64,000 nt of DNA, taken from Eublepharis macularius. Lineage: Eukaryota > Chordata > Lepidosauria > Squamata > Eublepharidae. The notes below the pieces were generated by a model, which ran no database searches, was not told the origin of the DNA, and saw only the letters and a program-made list of their open reading frames with translations. Made by a program: the position numbers and the translations under genes. How positions within the stretch are numbered: position 1 is the stretch's first letter; every line of letters starts with the position of its first letter. Of this stretch, positions 1 to 13,372 are shown piece after piece. The stretch lies in contig NC_072795.1 of assembly GCF_028583425.1 (NCBI RefSeq), positions 67,594,001 to 67,658,000 of the forward strand, given 5' to 3'.

Positions 1-690
1 CTCTACAGGAGACCTCATAGAGCCAAAACACACGTTAAGAAATACCTAGGTTCAGCACGTGTTCTCTTACCTCAAGGTTTGCCGGGATCTGTAGGCGTCC
101 TGGAAGCTTAAAGTTAAGCATTTACAGAGCAGCAGAAAGGGGAAGGGAAATACAGGCGCCTGTATTTTAAGCTTTAAGCTTCCAGGACGCCTTTAAGCTT
201 CCAGGACGCCTACAGATCCTTTAAGCTTCCAGGACTTTAAGCTTCCAGGACGCCTACAGATCTTTAAGCTTCCAGGACGCCTACTTTAAGCTTCCAGGAC
301 GCCTACAGATCCCGGCAAACCTTGAGGTAAGAGAACACGTGCTGAACCTAGGTATTTCTTAACGTGTGTTTTGGCTCTTACATGAGGACAGTCAAATGTA
401 GGGAGATGCAATGTTAGCTGGGAAACGTAGTTTAAAAAGAGAGTCAGCAGAGAGAGCTCCTCAGAGGGGTTGGTAATTTCATCTTCACCTCCCCAACAGG
501 GAGGTGAAATTGACAGAACCTTTGGGGAGGGGAAAAGGCTCTGTCTTTTTAAACTACCCTCTTGTAGGTAGGTCAAATTGATAGAGCCTTTGGCTCTGTC
601 TTTTTAAACTATTCTTCCCAGCTAACATGGCATCTCCCTACATTTGAGCATCCTCATGTAAGAGGTCTCGCTTAGAGAGACTCAGAGAGT
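1..690. repeat. Nested inverted-repeat (foldback) structure with amplified short unit
   Basis: Two 95-bp arms, 19..113 and 284..378, are exact reverse complements in the bases read. The spacer holds about six copies of a short unit (CTTTAAGCTTCCAGGAC, some continuing GCCTACAGATC) at irregular lengths between about 170 and 300, which is also the inner end of each arm. An 18-bp perfect palindrome (AATACAGGCGCCTGTATT) lies at 149..166. A second inverted pair follows: 381..440 against 599..658, matching at about 53 of 60 positions. Inside it, the segment around AGAGCCTTTGGCTCTGTC is partly duplicated. Short outer motifs GAGACCTC (9..16) and GAGGTCTC (662..669) are also inverted, so they may be the ends of one composite element. 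Ragged copies of the end of an arm suggest repeated template switching. The mobile-element family is not recognised, and the left end may run beyond the window. Confidence 0.85.
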
Positions 691-3600
691 TCCACCAAGT
701 TGGTGCACAGTACAGTAAGAAAACAATACTAAGTAGGACTACTCAAAATTCTACTCGGATCTATTCAATGGAGCGTATTCCCAGGAAAGCGTTCTTAAGA
801 TTGCATTATAAATGTAGCTTTATCTGGGGGAGTTACGGACTCCAAATACATCATTACTTGCTGTTTTATTTTCAGTTCCGTTCCTAATATTTTCTAACAT
901 GGGGCTGAATCTTATGGCATGTTAGCAGAAAGCACAGTTGGAGGTGGAATTTTCCTCATTTTCCTTCCGCCGGCAGTTGCCGGTGAGCGTTAAAAAGGCA
1001 TTGCTTGCAGTTGGGAACTCAAGTGGCCAAAAAGCTACATGTTGTGGGCAATTGCAGTGAAGAGGAAGAACTTGGTGAAATCCCCCCTTCTCCCTCTTCT
1101 TTACACAGAAGGTTTCTTGCAAAGGTGAAAGGGATTTGGAGGATCCAACCCATAGAATTGGTCTCTTTTAAAAACAATAAATCCTGCAGTGCAGTTAGCT
1201 GATATTTTCAGTAAGCTTTCCAGTTTGACACAACATCCATTTGAAATGCTAAGCATATTGAAAGTTTTGTTTTCTTGTCTAAATGTGCATCACCTTGCAT
1301 GGAATTTCATCTGCCATGTAGCTCTCGCCAATATGCTTGGGACTTTACTATCCTGAATAGTCTTCTCTTGCTACCACACCATTCATCTCTGGTTCCAGAT
1401 CATGTATTTTATAATGTTTTTTTTAAATAGGGGGCTTGTCAACTGGAGCATGGTTAAATAGTGCTGACTAGTAAAGATGCTTGGGAGATCCCTGTGTTAG
1501 TTTCCTCCCATTCTGAAAATTGTTTGTTTTTACTAATTTTTTATTCCAGTTATCCATCTGTGATAGGATCTTTCATTCTGGAATTGCCAAGTTTTCCAAA
1601 GTGTCCAGTCCAAGTATACAGAATCTACCAGATCACTTCTCTACGAATTTGCTGACTTCCTGTGAATTCTAAAAGGTTGGTTCAGTAAAAACACCCTCTG
1701 AAAAAGGATGCTGATTCTTTCTCAGTGAGGTCTGAAGGGCTGGGCTGTGACAAACTACCAAATCAAGGATATTAAACTAGCCAACATGAAAGAAGGGGAG
1801 ATTTTTTTTCCAGTTGAGAATGGAATGTTAGCTCAGATGGCATATTTTACAGATCCCCTAATGAAGTATATGTGAAACATGTAGGGGTCTCAGAGTTTAA
1901 CTAAAATTAGTTCTTCCACTTCCCCACTTGTCTCTCTTTTTTGTTCCGTCCATTGTGCCGCCTTCCTTTTCTTGCTATTACATTGGCACCTTGCTAAACC
2001 TTGAGAACAGGAAGTACTGAAGTGCCAATTGAATTGATAATGTTTCTGTATTTACTAGTAACTTCATTGGTGAGGGCAGGGACTTCAGCAGCATATAGTG
2101 TTACAGAGTCCACCCTCCAAAGCAGTCATTTTCTAAGGGGAATGGATCTCTGTAGGAGGTTTCCAACTGCTACATGAAATTTGGCAACCCTAGTTACCTA
2201 TCTCTTATGTTTTACTTTCTTTACTTTACATTCTTACTTTAAGGGGCTCAGGATATTATATAGCATTTTTCTGTACACAAGTGGCCATTTCCTCACAGGT
2301 TGTCTGCCCCAAGTTCAGCATTTTTTGGCAAGAGGGTTTTTTCCTGCTTCTCCACATGGTTGCAGTGCATTTGTGATCCTCCTAGGGTTTCCCCACTTTT
2401 CCTCCAATTTTTCTCAAACCTGGATGGCTCCAGAGTTCTGGGAAAGACCATAGTAAAGTCTGACGTGGCAGCTTTTTTCCTTACTCTGTCCCTTCAGTGG
2501 CCATTTCTTACCCCTGCTTCCAAAGGACATTTTATTTGTCCTTGGAAGAGGCTAGAGACTGACTTTTCAAAAAATGAAAGCTGGGGATTCAAAGAACCTG
2601 ATACACATTTTAGTATAACAATATTCTAGGGTCGATTTTTAAAAAAATTGTTAAAGCCCCAGTGGCCACTGGGAGGTGGAGGTGGCTGCTGCTGGGAACT
2701 GGGATAGGGAGAATGTGGGGAAACCTGCCATGTGGGGCCCTGTCGCCGCTGCGTATTATCAGCAGCCACAGTTGGGAAACCATGCAAGCCTGTTCCCATG
2801 GGGAAACCACTAATGTGTCATCACAACAACCCTGTGAGGTAGGTTGGGCTCAAAACAGAGAGAGTGAGTAGGGAATTAAACCTTCTTGCCCTTTGAGTCT
2901 TCTCATTCCTTGTCTTTACTCAGTAATGCTTGCCTAGATCTTGCTTCAAAGAGATTTCTATAAAGACTGAGATAGATTGTGAGTTTTGCTGCAACTGGGA
3001 TACAAAGGTAGAGCAACTACAATTTGATCTGAAACAGGGAAATGTAGTATAATAGACATATTTGAGCGGCAGTGCCCTACCATTTGTTGTTCTAGTTTTG
3101 CCTTATAAGCTTTAAACATCTTAGTCCTATCATATCTTCACAGCCAATTGTTCTGGTTTATTTACAACTTTCCTACTTAAATTCCTAATCAAAGTGCCTT
3201 CAACTATACTTGGACACTTGAGTTTATTCCAAGGGGTTCTGAACCAGATTCCCCATTAGGCAGCCTTCTTGCACTTTAGAAGATGCTGTCCATTTACAGA
3301 AGGAGTTGAATATTTATTCAGAGGTCACAGACCATGCCTGGTTACGTGCACATAATTCTGTTTACCTTACCTAGGCCTTTGGAGACCTAATTATTCTGTA
3401 ACCACAAAGGAAAAATATATTCTTGCTGAGCAAGTTAACATGATTTAATCAGCCTATTAAAGACTGAGCACTCTCTTACTAATAATGAGGATTATTAACG
3501 TTGCATAACTTGCACTTTTTTCAAGCTTGGTCCAGATACAGTATCCACACCATGATCTGGCATTGCCTGAATAATCCTGAAGGAACTTTGAGCTCATCCA

Positions 3601-4592
3601 TGTGACATTCTCCCTCCTCTCATGCATAGTGAGACCATTAGTTGCTTCTCTGTTTTTCCCATTAGCAGACTGCAATCCTGGTTTGCAGGGCAAGCACGAA
3701 CACCCTGGGAAGAAACCATGGTTTACAACACAAGCACAAACCATAGTTTTCCAATCTGAGTGTAACAATAAACTATAGCTTGTAGAAAACCACAAAATAT
3801 CTTACTACCCTGCCGTGCACCACGGGAAGATGGACCATGTGAGTGAGCCCAAAGTTCCTTCCAGCCATGTTTGCATAGCATCCAGCTACAATTTGGTATC
3901 ATGTCTGAACCAAGCCATTGTCTTCCTATTCCTGCCTTGATGTTTTCACTCTGAATCTTAAATTCTGATGTGACTTGGATCTTTCTAACGGAGAGTGAGG
4001 TTTTAAATTTTTTTGAAACCTTGAAATAAACTTGGGTTCCTTTCAGTGTTCTTGGTCTCACTGTTACTTTCTTAGTAATCTGCCAGCTGTTTTCAAAAGA
4101 AGACCTAACATTTTCCTCTCTATCTTCTCTGTCCCTTGCTTGCATCTATCCCTAACTTCCTTGTCGTGAAAATATTTCTCATTTCCCAGAACTACTAGAA
4201 GCTCAGTGATGCTTTAGTAAACACTTGCTAAGGGTATTGACCAGTGGAAAACAATTTGGGTAAAGTGCTGGCTATTGAGGGTCGGTCCTAATGCTGTGCT
4301 AATACTAAGCAAGGCTGCTGTTAAAGTTTGACTTGCATTACTTTAGAATGTGATAGCAATTATCTTGGCAGGTCCAGCATTGTGGATTCCATCCACCCTC
4401 AGTACATAATGCAGGGGACAGCAGAGCAATAAATGCTGTCTGCTAAGTTAATAACATTTTTCTGTGGCTGAACATTCAGTTTTTCATGTCAGATTTCTCA
4501 GCTTACACAAGTTAGCAATACATCTTTACAGAACAGGATTTACACTGAATTCCCAAATGCTTGTATTGCCCTTTCTGCACAGCCATTCCGTT
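691..4592. other. Upstream non-coding DNA with scattered repeat fragments
   Basis: No exon of a recognisable gene is seen. About 720..830 resembles a dispersed squamate repeat also present near 23636..23745. About 2040..2190 is a fragment of the TA-flanked MITE family found later in the window; it ends GGCAACCCTAG. About 2815..2880 is a short repeat piece with AACAACCCTGTGAGGTAGGTT, also seen near 9495. About 3690..3790 holds short inverted AAACCATGG/CTATAG motifs. The untranslated first exon and promoter of SFXN2 are expected here or further left, but no CpG-rich promoter could be pinned down. The short open frames here have no recognisable domains. Confidence 0.5.
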
Positions 4593-4594
4593 TA

Positions 4595-5004
4595 GAGTTG
4601 CCAGGTCCCCGTGCCCTCCCGGCGGGAGGTGGGGGCCCTGGCAAACTACCTGCTTTAGTGCCCATTGTGTGCAATGACATCACTTCCAGGGAGTGATGCC
4701 ATTGTGCAGACCACGGCTGCCCCAGGAGCACTCCCATGCTCCGTGGAAGGGTCAAATTGGACCTGATTCAGGCCAAATTGGGTCCAAATTGGCCCGGATT
4801 GGACCAGAATTGGCCTGGAATGGGCCACTGTGGAGCGTGGGAATCAGCCTGGATTGGGCTGCTCTGGATTGCCCTTAAATATATATAGGGTACAAGGCAT
4901 GCTCCAGGAGGCAAATGCCTCCCCTGCTGGCCAGGTAAGCGGGGACGGGAGGTGGAGGATGGGAGTGGGGCATTCTCCCACCCCCGGTGGGAGAATGGCA
5001 ACCC
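4595..5004. mobile_element. MITE-like element with GGGTTGCCA-type ends flanked by TA
   Basis: The left end reads TA-GAGTTGCCAGG and the right end GGCAACCC-TA, so the termini are inverted and flanked by TA dinucleotides at 4593..4594 and 5005..5006. The interior is GC-rich and partly self-complementary. A TA duplication fits Tc1/mariner-like movement; the family name is not known to me. It lies about 320 bp upstream of the SFXN2 start-codon exon. Confidence 0.55.
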
Positions 5005-5326
5005 TAATTCCATTCTAGGATCAAGAATGGGCCTTGGATTGCTATCTAAGCTTTCATCTTGTGTGAGCTTTTTAGTTATCCCTTGAGGATCTAGCCTTGC
5101 ACTTTCCACAACCCCTCTTCAATCAGCTGAAATAAGTTTCCCTATCATGGGTGGGGTAGGGTGGTGGGCAGAAAGACTGATGGATCAGCAGGGCAGTGGC
5201 TAATTACATGAATCTTTTTCTATATGCCTTCTTCCCATTTCCAGGCAAGCACCTGGCAACCGTAATCCTTTGTTTATTGCAAATTACAGAGCTATTATGC
5301 TGATCTGCAAATTGTCCTTTTTGCAG

Positions 5327-5491
5327 TAAAATGACAGCTAGCCTTACCATGTTCAACATCGATGCCCCTCGCTGGGACCAAAGCACCTTCATGGGGCGCC
5401 TGAAGCACTTTTTCAACATCACGGACCCAAGGACTCTGCTGGTATCGGAGCATGAGCTGGACAGAGCAAAGGCATTAGTGCAGAGCTGCAG
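5327..5491 (+). CDS. SFXN2: SFXN2 coding exon 1 (start codon exon)
   Basis: The acceptor TTTTTGCAG ends at 5326, four untranslated bases follow, and the ATG is at 5331. It encodes residues 1-53 and two bases of Arg54. The start [17 protein letters not shown] aligns with the human SFXN2 N-terminus, which supports this ATG over the internal one six codons later. The donor GTAGCC follows 5491. An acceptor just upstream of the ATG implies at least one separate 5' untranslated exon, which was not located. Confidence 0.93.
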
Positions 5492-8400
5492 GTAGCCAGT
5501 GGTTACCAGGTTTTTGAATGGTAACATAATATTTGGGATTTTATATTCTCAGATTATAAATTTGATCCAGCTTCATTAACAAGATCTGTTGTAAAGCAAA
5601 AGTCCTTTCTTCCTGGTGTGTGTGTGTGGGGCAACATTAAAAATACTTGTGACATCACATTCTGGAGAGAAGGGTTTCAGGTAGGTAGCATTGTTGGTCT
5701 ACAGTAGAACAGCAGAATCTGAGTTCAGTGGCACCTTAGAGACCAACAAGGTTTTCAGGGTGTAAGCTTTTAAGAGTCAAAGCTCCCTTCTTCAGATACA
5801 GGGAGGAGCGGAGATCCCTGAGCCTTTATATCCCATTCAAGTGGTAGGTGAGGTGAAGCAAAAAAGGGAGTCAGGATGTAACAGCACCACCAAATTCATG
5901 ACACCTCTGTACAAGTTCATGATGGAAGCTTAAGAACCACCTTATACAGAAAACCTACCAGTTGGCAAACATATCTGCATGCCTCCAGTCACCGTCCTAA
6001 GCACACCAAACAATCCATCTTCAGCCTAGCTCTGCATCACAGTTGTTCCAATTGCTCTGGCAGAGTTTCTTACCTGCAGGATCTACAACAGACATTTTTG
6101 AAATTACAGTGCCCACCTGATGTAGTAAAGAAACAGATTGACAAAGCCATAATGATACTTGCTGTGAGATAGGCCCAAACAAAACAACAATACAACGCCA
6201 GTGGTGGTCACATACAGTTCTCAGCTCAAACCAGTTTAGTCCATCTTTAATGACTTGCAGCCTATGCTGGACAATGACACTGTTCTCATAAACATTGTGA
6301 GGCAAACCTTGTCTTGCCCACAGACAGTCCCCTAATCTTAAACAACTTCTCACTCACAATAATGTCCTTCTTAATACCAACTCTGGGACCAGGGCCTGCA
6401 ATAAACAAAGATGCCAGCTCTGTCCCCATATTCACTCTGACAGTCACTGGACCTAACAACCCCAGTTATACCATCTCGAGTTCATTCACTTGTTCATCAT
6501 CCAATGTTTTATATGCTATAAAGTGTCCACAATGCCCTTCCACTCCCTACATTGGATAAACAGGTTAGTTTCTATGCAAAAGTATAAATGGACATGAATC
6601 TGTTATTAAAAATCACAACACTCAAAAACCAGTGGGAGAATGTTTTAATCTTCCAGGACATCACTGCCTAAAAGTCTTCAAACAAAGAACCTTCAAGGGC
6701 AGATTACAATGTGAGATTGTTGAACCTGAGTTTGTTTGCTTGAGTTCACATACAAGTTCAGAGCAATGGAATCCCTGTGGCTGAATAAAGACATATGATT
6801 CTTATCTCACTACAAATGCTAATCTCTGCTCTAATCAAACTGCATGACCCCTTTACATCCTTCCTGACTCCCTTCTTTGCTTCACCCCTCCCACCTCCTG
6901 AATGGGATATAAAGGCTCAGGGATTTCTGCTCCTCCCTGTATCTGAAAAGGGCACTCAAAAGTTATACCCTGAAAAATCTTGTTCGTCTCTAAGGTGCCT
7001 CTGGACTCGAATCCTACTAGAGAGGATCCCACTAGAGAGAAGAGAAATCTTTACAGAGTTTCTCCATCTTGCCATAGCTGTTTGAAATAATGGTGGTTTC
7101 ATAGAATCTTAGCTTGGGAAACATTTAAAATGCAAAGGGGAGTACAGAATAGTGCAGGGATTCTCAGTGTTTTGTAAAGGCTTTGGGTGCTGGTAAGATT
7201 CCTTTGACTGCAAATGTGTTTGCTTTTAGGATAGCGGCTCCCAGTTCTTCAGTGTGTAACTTGTGAGAACTTTTTCATCTGGGAGTCCAAAATTATTAAA
7301 AGCTGGGACAATCATATTTTCTTCCTTGTAGGGCAGGTATGGTGCCCCCAGGAACTAGCCAAGAACAGCTTTTCTATGCCAAGAAGCTTTATGACTCTGC
7401 CTTCCATCCTGACTCTGGAGAGAAGATGAATTTGATAGGGAGGATGTCGTTTCAAGTTCCTGGAGGGATGGCTATCACTGGCTTTATGCTGCAGTTTTAC
7501 AGGTATGAGCAGATGGTTTTGTTGATCAGATTGATCAGAACTATGTAAATGCTTGGGAGAATGAAGAGATGCAGGTTATTTTGGAAACCAGCAGAGGTCA
7601 GTCAGGAAGACAATACTAGACCTTGATGGCAAAAAAAAAGTCCTGGCCTGATGTTTGCTAGGTGTTTGGCTAGCTATAAGCACTGTTTTATTATTAACTA
7701 ATTTTACTATTTTTAAAAGTTTTTATATTTGGTGGAGGTGGCTCTTAATACCACTAGCTCTAAAACTTGTAATCCTTCTATTTAAAAGAGTATTTTATAG
7801 TCTTCTTTTCATGAAGCAGTTTCTATGAGAGTAGTATGTCTTGATGTAGTACACCTATTACCTGTACTTTGATTAGAGGCAGGCTAACTGCCACGGTAAT
7901 TGTTTTGGGGCTCGGGTTGCTCATGAGCTACTGGTAACTCACCAGCTCCTGCAGAATAGCCCAGGAAAAGATCATGAAAATATTTACTCTAGGCTTCCCC
8001 ACCCCCCCTCCCCCCGACCAAAGCATATATTTTGTAGGATTTTTCTTTGTGCTGCTTAGCTGATAACTTCATTTCTGGTGCTGTTCCTAGCCATGAGCCC
8101 CAAAACAATTACCATGGCAGTTAGCCTGTTTCTTCAGCAGAGCAAAACTTGGTAGCTTGTCATGGGCAGGAGGTGAGGGGGGATAGTAGCTTGGAATATT
8201 TTCCAGGGTAGGCAACCCTTGCTGTAGACTTTAGGTAGCGTAGTAAGTTAATTGTTGGCCCAGCATCTGTCTAAAATCAAGCCTGAATGTTTCTACCCAA
8301 ATGTAGATCCTGGAACCCTCTATTCTTCCATATGGCCATATTCCTGAGAGAGGTAAAGATGGATTTTTAGGTAGTTTGCATTTTGCATGCAGTAGTTCTT

Positions 8401-11400
8401 TTAGTATTGACAGGTTAGGCAGACAACTCTTAAGTGTTTGATTAAACAATCTGTGTCTGTTGTTCAAATGAACAATGGGTGATGAGTTCAAGGAAATAGA
8501 CACTACCTTTTTTCTTACTAGGTAGAACGTGGTGGGCAAAGAGAAAGTCCAGATAAATCATTCATTTTATTCAAAATAAAGATTAATATTTGATTATGGC
8601 GTGTGATAGGCTGTTAATATGGATTTAGTATAATGGAGATTATTTAAAAGAAGATAATCAGTGTCTGATAAGGGTGAATTCCTTGGAGCAGAAAGAAGGA
8701 TGTGCCCTTTTTGACTGTTTTAGTGCATGAAAATACCTATTCCGGTTTCTGGTTGTTTTTTCTTAAACTTTTTCCTTCTAGGACAGTTCCAGCTGTTGTT
8801 TTCTGGCAGTGGGTAAACCAGTCCTTCAATGCCATTGTGAACTACACCAACCGGAATGCTGCTAGCCCCATCTCCGTTAAGTGAGTATCAGAGCCAAGCT
8901 ATCTGATGCTGTGCTCTCTCCACTTATATTTTCCAGTGGCCTGGGTTTAGATGGAATGTGTTCTATGACTTAGGGGAAAACCACTGTGGAAGCCCTATGG
9001 CAGACTAATACAAGTGGAGGACTCACAAGGATTTGCAGGGGGGCATCTCTTTTTGTCATACCCCATTATTTCCTTTTTTTCCTTCCATGAAAACCTCTAT
9101 AGCCTCTTGCTTTTTCCTGCTTCCTACCCACCAGCTAACCTATCTTTATCTACCCTGTCTTCAGTTTTCTGACCTTCCCTCTCCCTAGCAGCCTCTGCCT
9201 GAGAAAACTGTGGCCCAGTTGCATGATGTTGGCTGCTGGGCCAGGTTCGGTTGCATGGAGGGGAAACTGCAAGTACTTGTGGAGAGCACTTCATTTCCCT
9301 TGCATCTGCTTCTACTCTGATTTCTCTTTTCTTCCTCCTGGCAGACCCCAAATCTCCACCTTTCCTTGCTTCCTTCTCTCCTTCCCACCCACTCACCAAC
9401 CTACCTTTTATCTGCTCCCCCATCTTCAGCTTTATGCCTTTCTCTACAGTGGGGACCCAAAACTTGCATCATTTTGCTGTCTTCCATTTTATCCTCACAA
9501 CAACTCTGTGAGGTAGATTAGGCTGAGAGAAGAGTGACTGACTCATGGTCACCCAGTGAGCTTCCACTGCAGAGTGGGATTTCAAACTGGGGTTTCTCAA
9601 GTACTAGTCTGAAACTCCCCTATACCACACTGGCTTTTGTGGAGTAGCTGCTGTTGAACAGTAGCAAGCAGCCAGTCCTGGGTAGGTGAAATTTCAGTGG
9701 TATCAAGTCACCTGCCTCAGTGGTTTCTGCCAGGTCTGGCCCCAGTGAGTCCTTGTTATGGTCTTGGCATCCCCTGACATACTTGGGGGGCAGCCCTTGA
9801 CTGGCAGAGCCTGAGTGGAGGACTGGTGGACATTGTGCTCTGATGTTAAAAATCCTGTTTCTGTGAAAAACCTCTCTCTGCAACAGCGTGCAGAGGAGAG
9901 GGGTTCCCTCCCAACTTATCTGTCTGTTTCTAGCTTTCGGCCTGGGAAGAGAACCGTTGTCATGGGCACATAACCTTGGAACTCCTGAACTTTCTAAAAC
10001 GTCCTTTCAGATTTCCCAGCTGCTTTACTTCTAGCTTTACATGTACATTGTAGTTAGTGGGGGATGGGGAGGCTAGACTAGGCTGCTAGCAAAGAAGGTG
10101 GGAAATGGGCTGTACTTAAATTACTACAATATAGGCTTGGGGGCTGGGCGTAGATTTTCATTCCTGGCAATGACTCTGTAACGAACTGATCACTGAACTG
10201 ATAGATTATCAATAAAGCTTTAACTCATGCAGTTCTGGACTCATGTAGTGAAGTCATTGAGATCTACCTGGCATCAGAAGCTTACAGTCCTCCATCAAAG
10301 ATCTTCAATGAGCCCTCCTTCAAAGGGCCTTCCCCCTGCCTTTTACTGATAGAAACCAAGGCTTGAAGGATGACAATACTGTTGTGGTTGCCTATGAACA
10401 GCCACTGAGGGCATTCATTTAGTAAGGTGCTGTTCTGTTATTTTGGGGGATACCCTCAATGTATTTTTTCCAGATTTTTCTGCTTTTTCAGGCTTGTAGA
10501 GAGATTTGTCTGTTCGTGGCTTTAGTCTCTGAATTTAAGTATCTACAGATTTGACCATGTTGAGAATTAGACATACTGATGATTGGGAAAGTGCCATGTA
10601 TCCTTTTTTGTTCATGGTGGTTGTGTAGCACTTCTTAGGCTGTTTTCTGTAAGTAGAGTGTATCAGGAATGTTGGAGAGAGGGATGTGGTCTTACTGATT
10701 TATAAATATAGCTGCCTTGAGATACAGGAGGTAGTTTGAGTTATGTGTGATAAGAATTTCTTAGGCATTTGGAAAAATTGCACCACCTCTAGTGAAGAGA
10801 CCTGGACATTTTGAAGGTACAGCTTCCAAGATCTAAAGTTATTAGGTATAGGGTGGCATGCAAACCAAGTAGGAAGTATTTATTGTATAATCCTGTAAGT
10901 ATCAGTTCTTACAGGGTGCCTGTATCAGTTGTCCACAGTACATTCACACTTCTATTCCAGAGCCTTAAAGTGGTAGGATGGGTTCTGCCACTCAGCTGAA
11001 GTAGGAATGTGGCTACTCAGGAATGACTGATTTTCAATCCTTAACAACTGAATGGTATTTTATGCCTATTTTCACCCCGTTGGATCATAGAGGTAGTTCT
11101 AGAAAGGTTGTTTTTCTGCATGTGGCATTCTAACCACACTGTACTTAGGGATTCCAGGCAGGGGCTACTGACCCACACGATTTGTTTGCTTACAGAAAAA
11201 AGCTTTACAGTCTACAGTAATAAACAAGTGGATGTGTTTGCAACAAAAATTGCAGGCCTTTTGATGTATATCGTCTGAACTGACATTGCTTATTGATGGA
11301 TCTCTGAATGACCGTCTCTGTTAATAAGAATTCATCCCTTCTGAATGATTCCAGGCAAATTGGAATTGCTTATGTCACTGCTACCAGCACTGCCTTGGCA

Positions 11401-13330
11401 ACCGCTGTGGGACTCAACCTTTACACTAAGGTACTGTCATAAAATGTGTGTTTTATCCACAATGGTGGGGAGCAGGACAGAGCAGGCAATTGGTTCTCCC
11501 TTCTTCCCTTAGATTTTAAAAGGGTGAATGTCATCTTCATGTGATAATCCAGTCCTCTGTCATAGAAAATTAGCAGGGTACTGGATGAATACCCCTTCTT
11601 TGTAAGTTCCTTCCATTTTTTGGCTTCATCTATTGCACATTTTTGTAAGCAATTAAGGAGACCCTGCACATTCCTATAGTGATGAATTTTCATTGCAAAA
11701 GTGATGAGTGTAATCTTGCACCTTGAAATATCCATTCATATTATAAAAAGTTATAGAAATATGTGACAGTGGAATAACTTAGTAGAAGCGGAAATCATCC
11801 ACAAGCAGTAGTAAGGTAATGATGGATTTTGCAAGGGGTCTCCAGCATGGTACTCTGGGATACCACCATACCTGTCAACACCTTTCCAGGCACTGCCAAA
11901 TATTTTTAGAAAGTGGCTGGGGCCAGGTGGGGGTTTTGTCTGGTAGGACTTCTGCAGATTTTTTAAAAAGTTGCTTCAGCCGCAGCTGCCACCATGACAC
12001 AAGGCTCTTCATTGCATGATGGAAGGTAAAATGTGTGTGTGATAGAATTTTTTAAAAAAACTTATGTTTGAAGAAATGTTCATTTTAAAAGGCAACCTGT
12101 TAGAGCTTCTGCCCGAATGTTAGAGTCAATGTTAGAGTTATGCATAAACTTACACCCTGACATTTTGTGGTTGGCTCCCCTTCCTGTGGCAGCCGTTTTG
12201 TGATTGTGTCCACCACCCTTTGTCAGAATTCCTAGAGTGCCTACAGGCTCAAACAGGTTGAAGACCCCTGGATTACACCTTGGGAAAAATCTAGCAAACT
12301 TAAAAACTTGCTAAGTTTGTGATGTTTTACTTAATCTTAGTAAGGGTCCTGCCCTACTATTGCTTTTGAATTTTTTTCTAACCGGCCAAAAGAACTCCCT
12401 TAAATTTTGGTCTGTCTTGGCTTTAAGAATATGATACCCACGATATCCACAGCATTATCACTGAGTGTATACATCTATTTGTGGACTTAATGAAGCAGGA
12501 TTCTCACTTCTGGCTGCAGCCCACTGAACCCTTGAAATTTTGTTCCTATGGGAAAGTCAGTGGAACAGCCTAGAGGAGCAAAGTGGAACAGCCTGCTGTT
12601 AGAGGAGGGAATTGGCGGAAATCATTGCCCCTCTTCCAGCAACAGAAATTATTCTGTTGGAGGAACTGTGCAGTTGGATAATGTCCTCCTTTGGCTTTCC
12701 CCTCAATTCTAAAAACCTCCAGGCCTCTTCTAGTTCTAATCCTAACTGGATTATCTCTTTCCATACAGAGAGCTCCATCCCTTGTGGCACGCTGGGTCCC
12801 CTTTGCAGCAGTGGCTGCTGCCAACTGCGTGAATATCCCTTTGATGAGGCAGCAGTAAGTCTCCTGGCTATAGACTTGAGGGGCATCATTCTGGGAACCA
12901 CGGCACTTGTGTTCTTTTCCTGTAACTGATAACAATGCACTTGCTTAGTCTCACACTGCTGTTTCCCAAAGCTACTCCTGATATCAGAACACCAACAGGA
13001 TAAAAACATACCACTCTGTTAAACTCAGAAGACAAGTCCACATGATAGCTACTTGTTATAGTTTGCCCCAGTGCTTCCTGGTTAGTTCACACACAACTTT
13101 GTGATCGTAAAACAGTGACAAGTTTTTATATGAATGGTCTGGACAGATATCATTGACTGCCCATCTACATATTACCATGCGCGTGCGCGCCCACGCACAC
13201 ACACATTCTTAAAATTGTCTAACCTGTTTTAGCAGAATCTAAGAAATGCTTCCCCCCTCAGCAGCCTTGCGTGCTTCACTCCTTCTTGCCAACAGCACAT
13301 AGCCAATTTGTCTTCTTGACCCTCTGAGTG

Positions 13331-13372
<42 letters not shown>

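Noticed and set aside
9124..9516. Several overlapping open frames on both strands
   Set aside because: They are produced by a CT-rich stretch lacking stops. Composition explains them.
12570..13009. Overlapping minus- and plus-strand frames of 105-136 codons
   Set aside because: They overlap SFXN2 exon 5 on either strand and have no homology of their own; only the splice-delimited exon is real.
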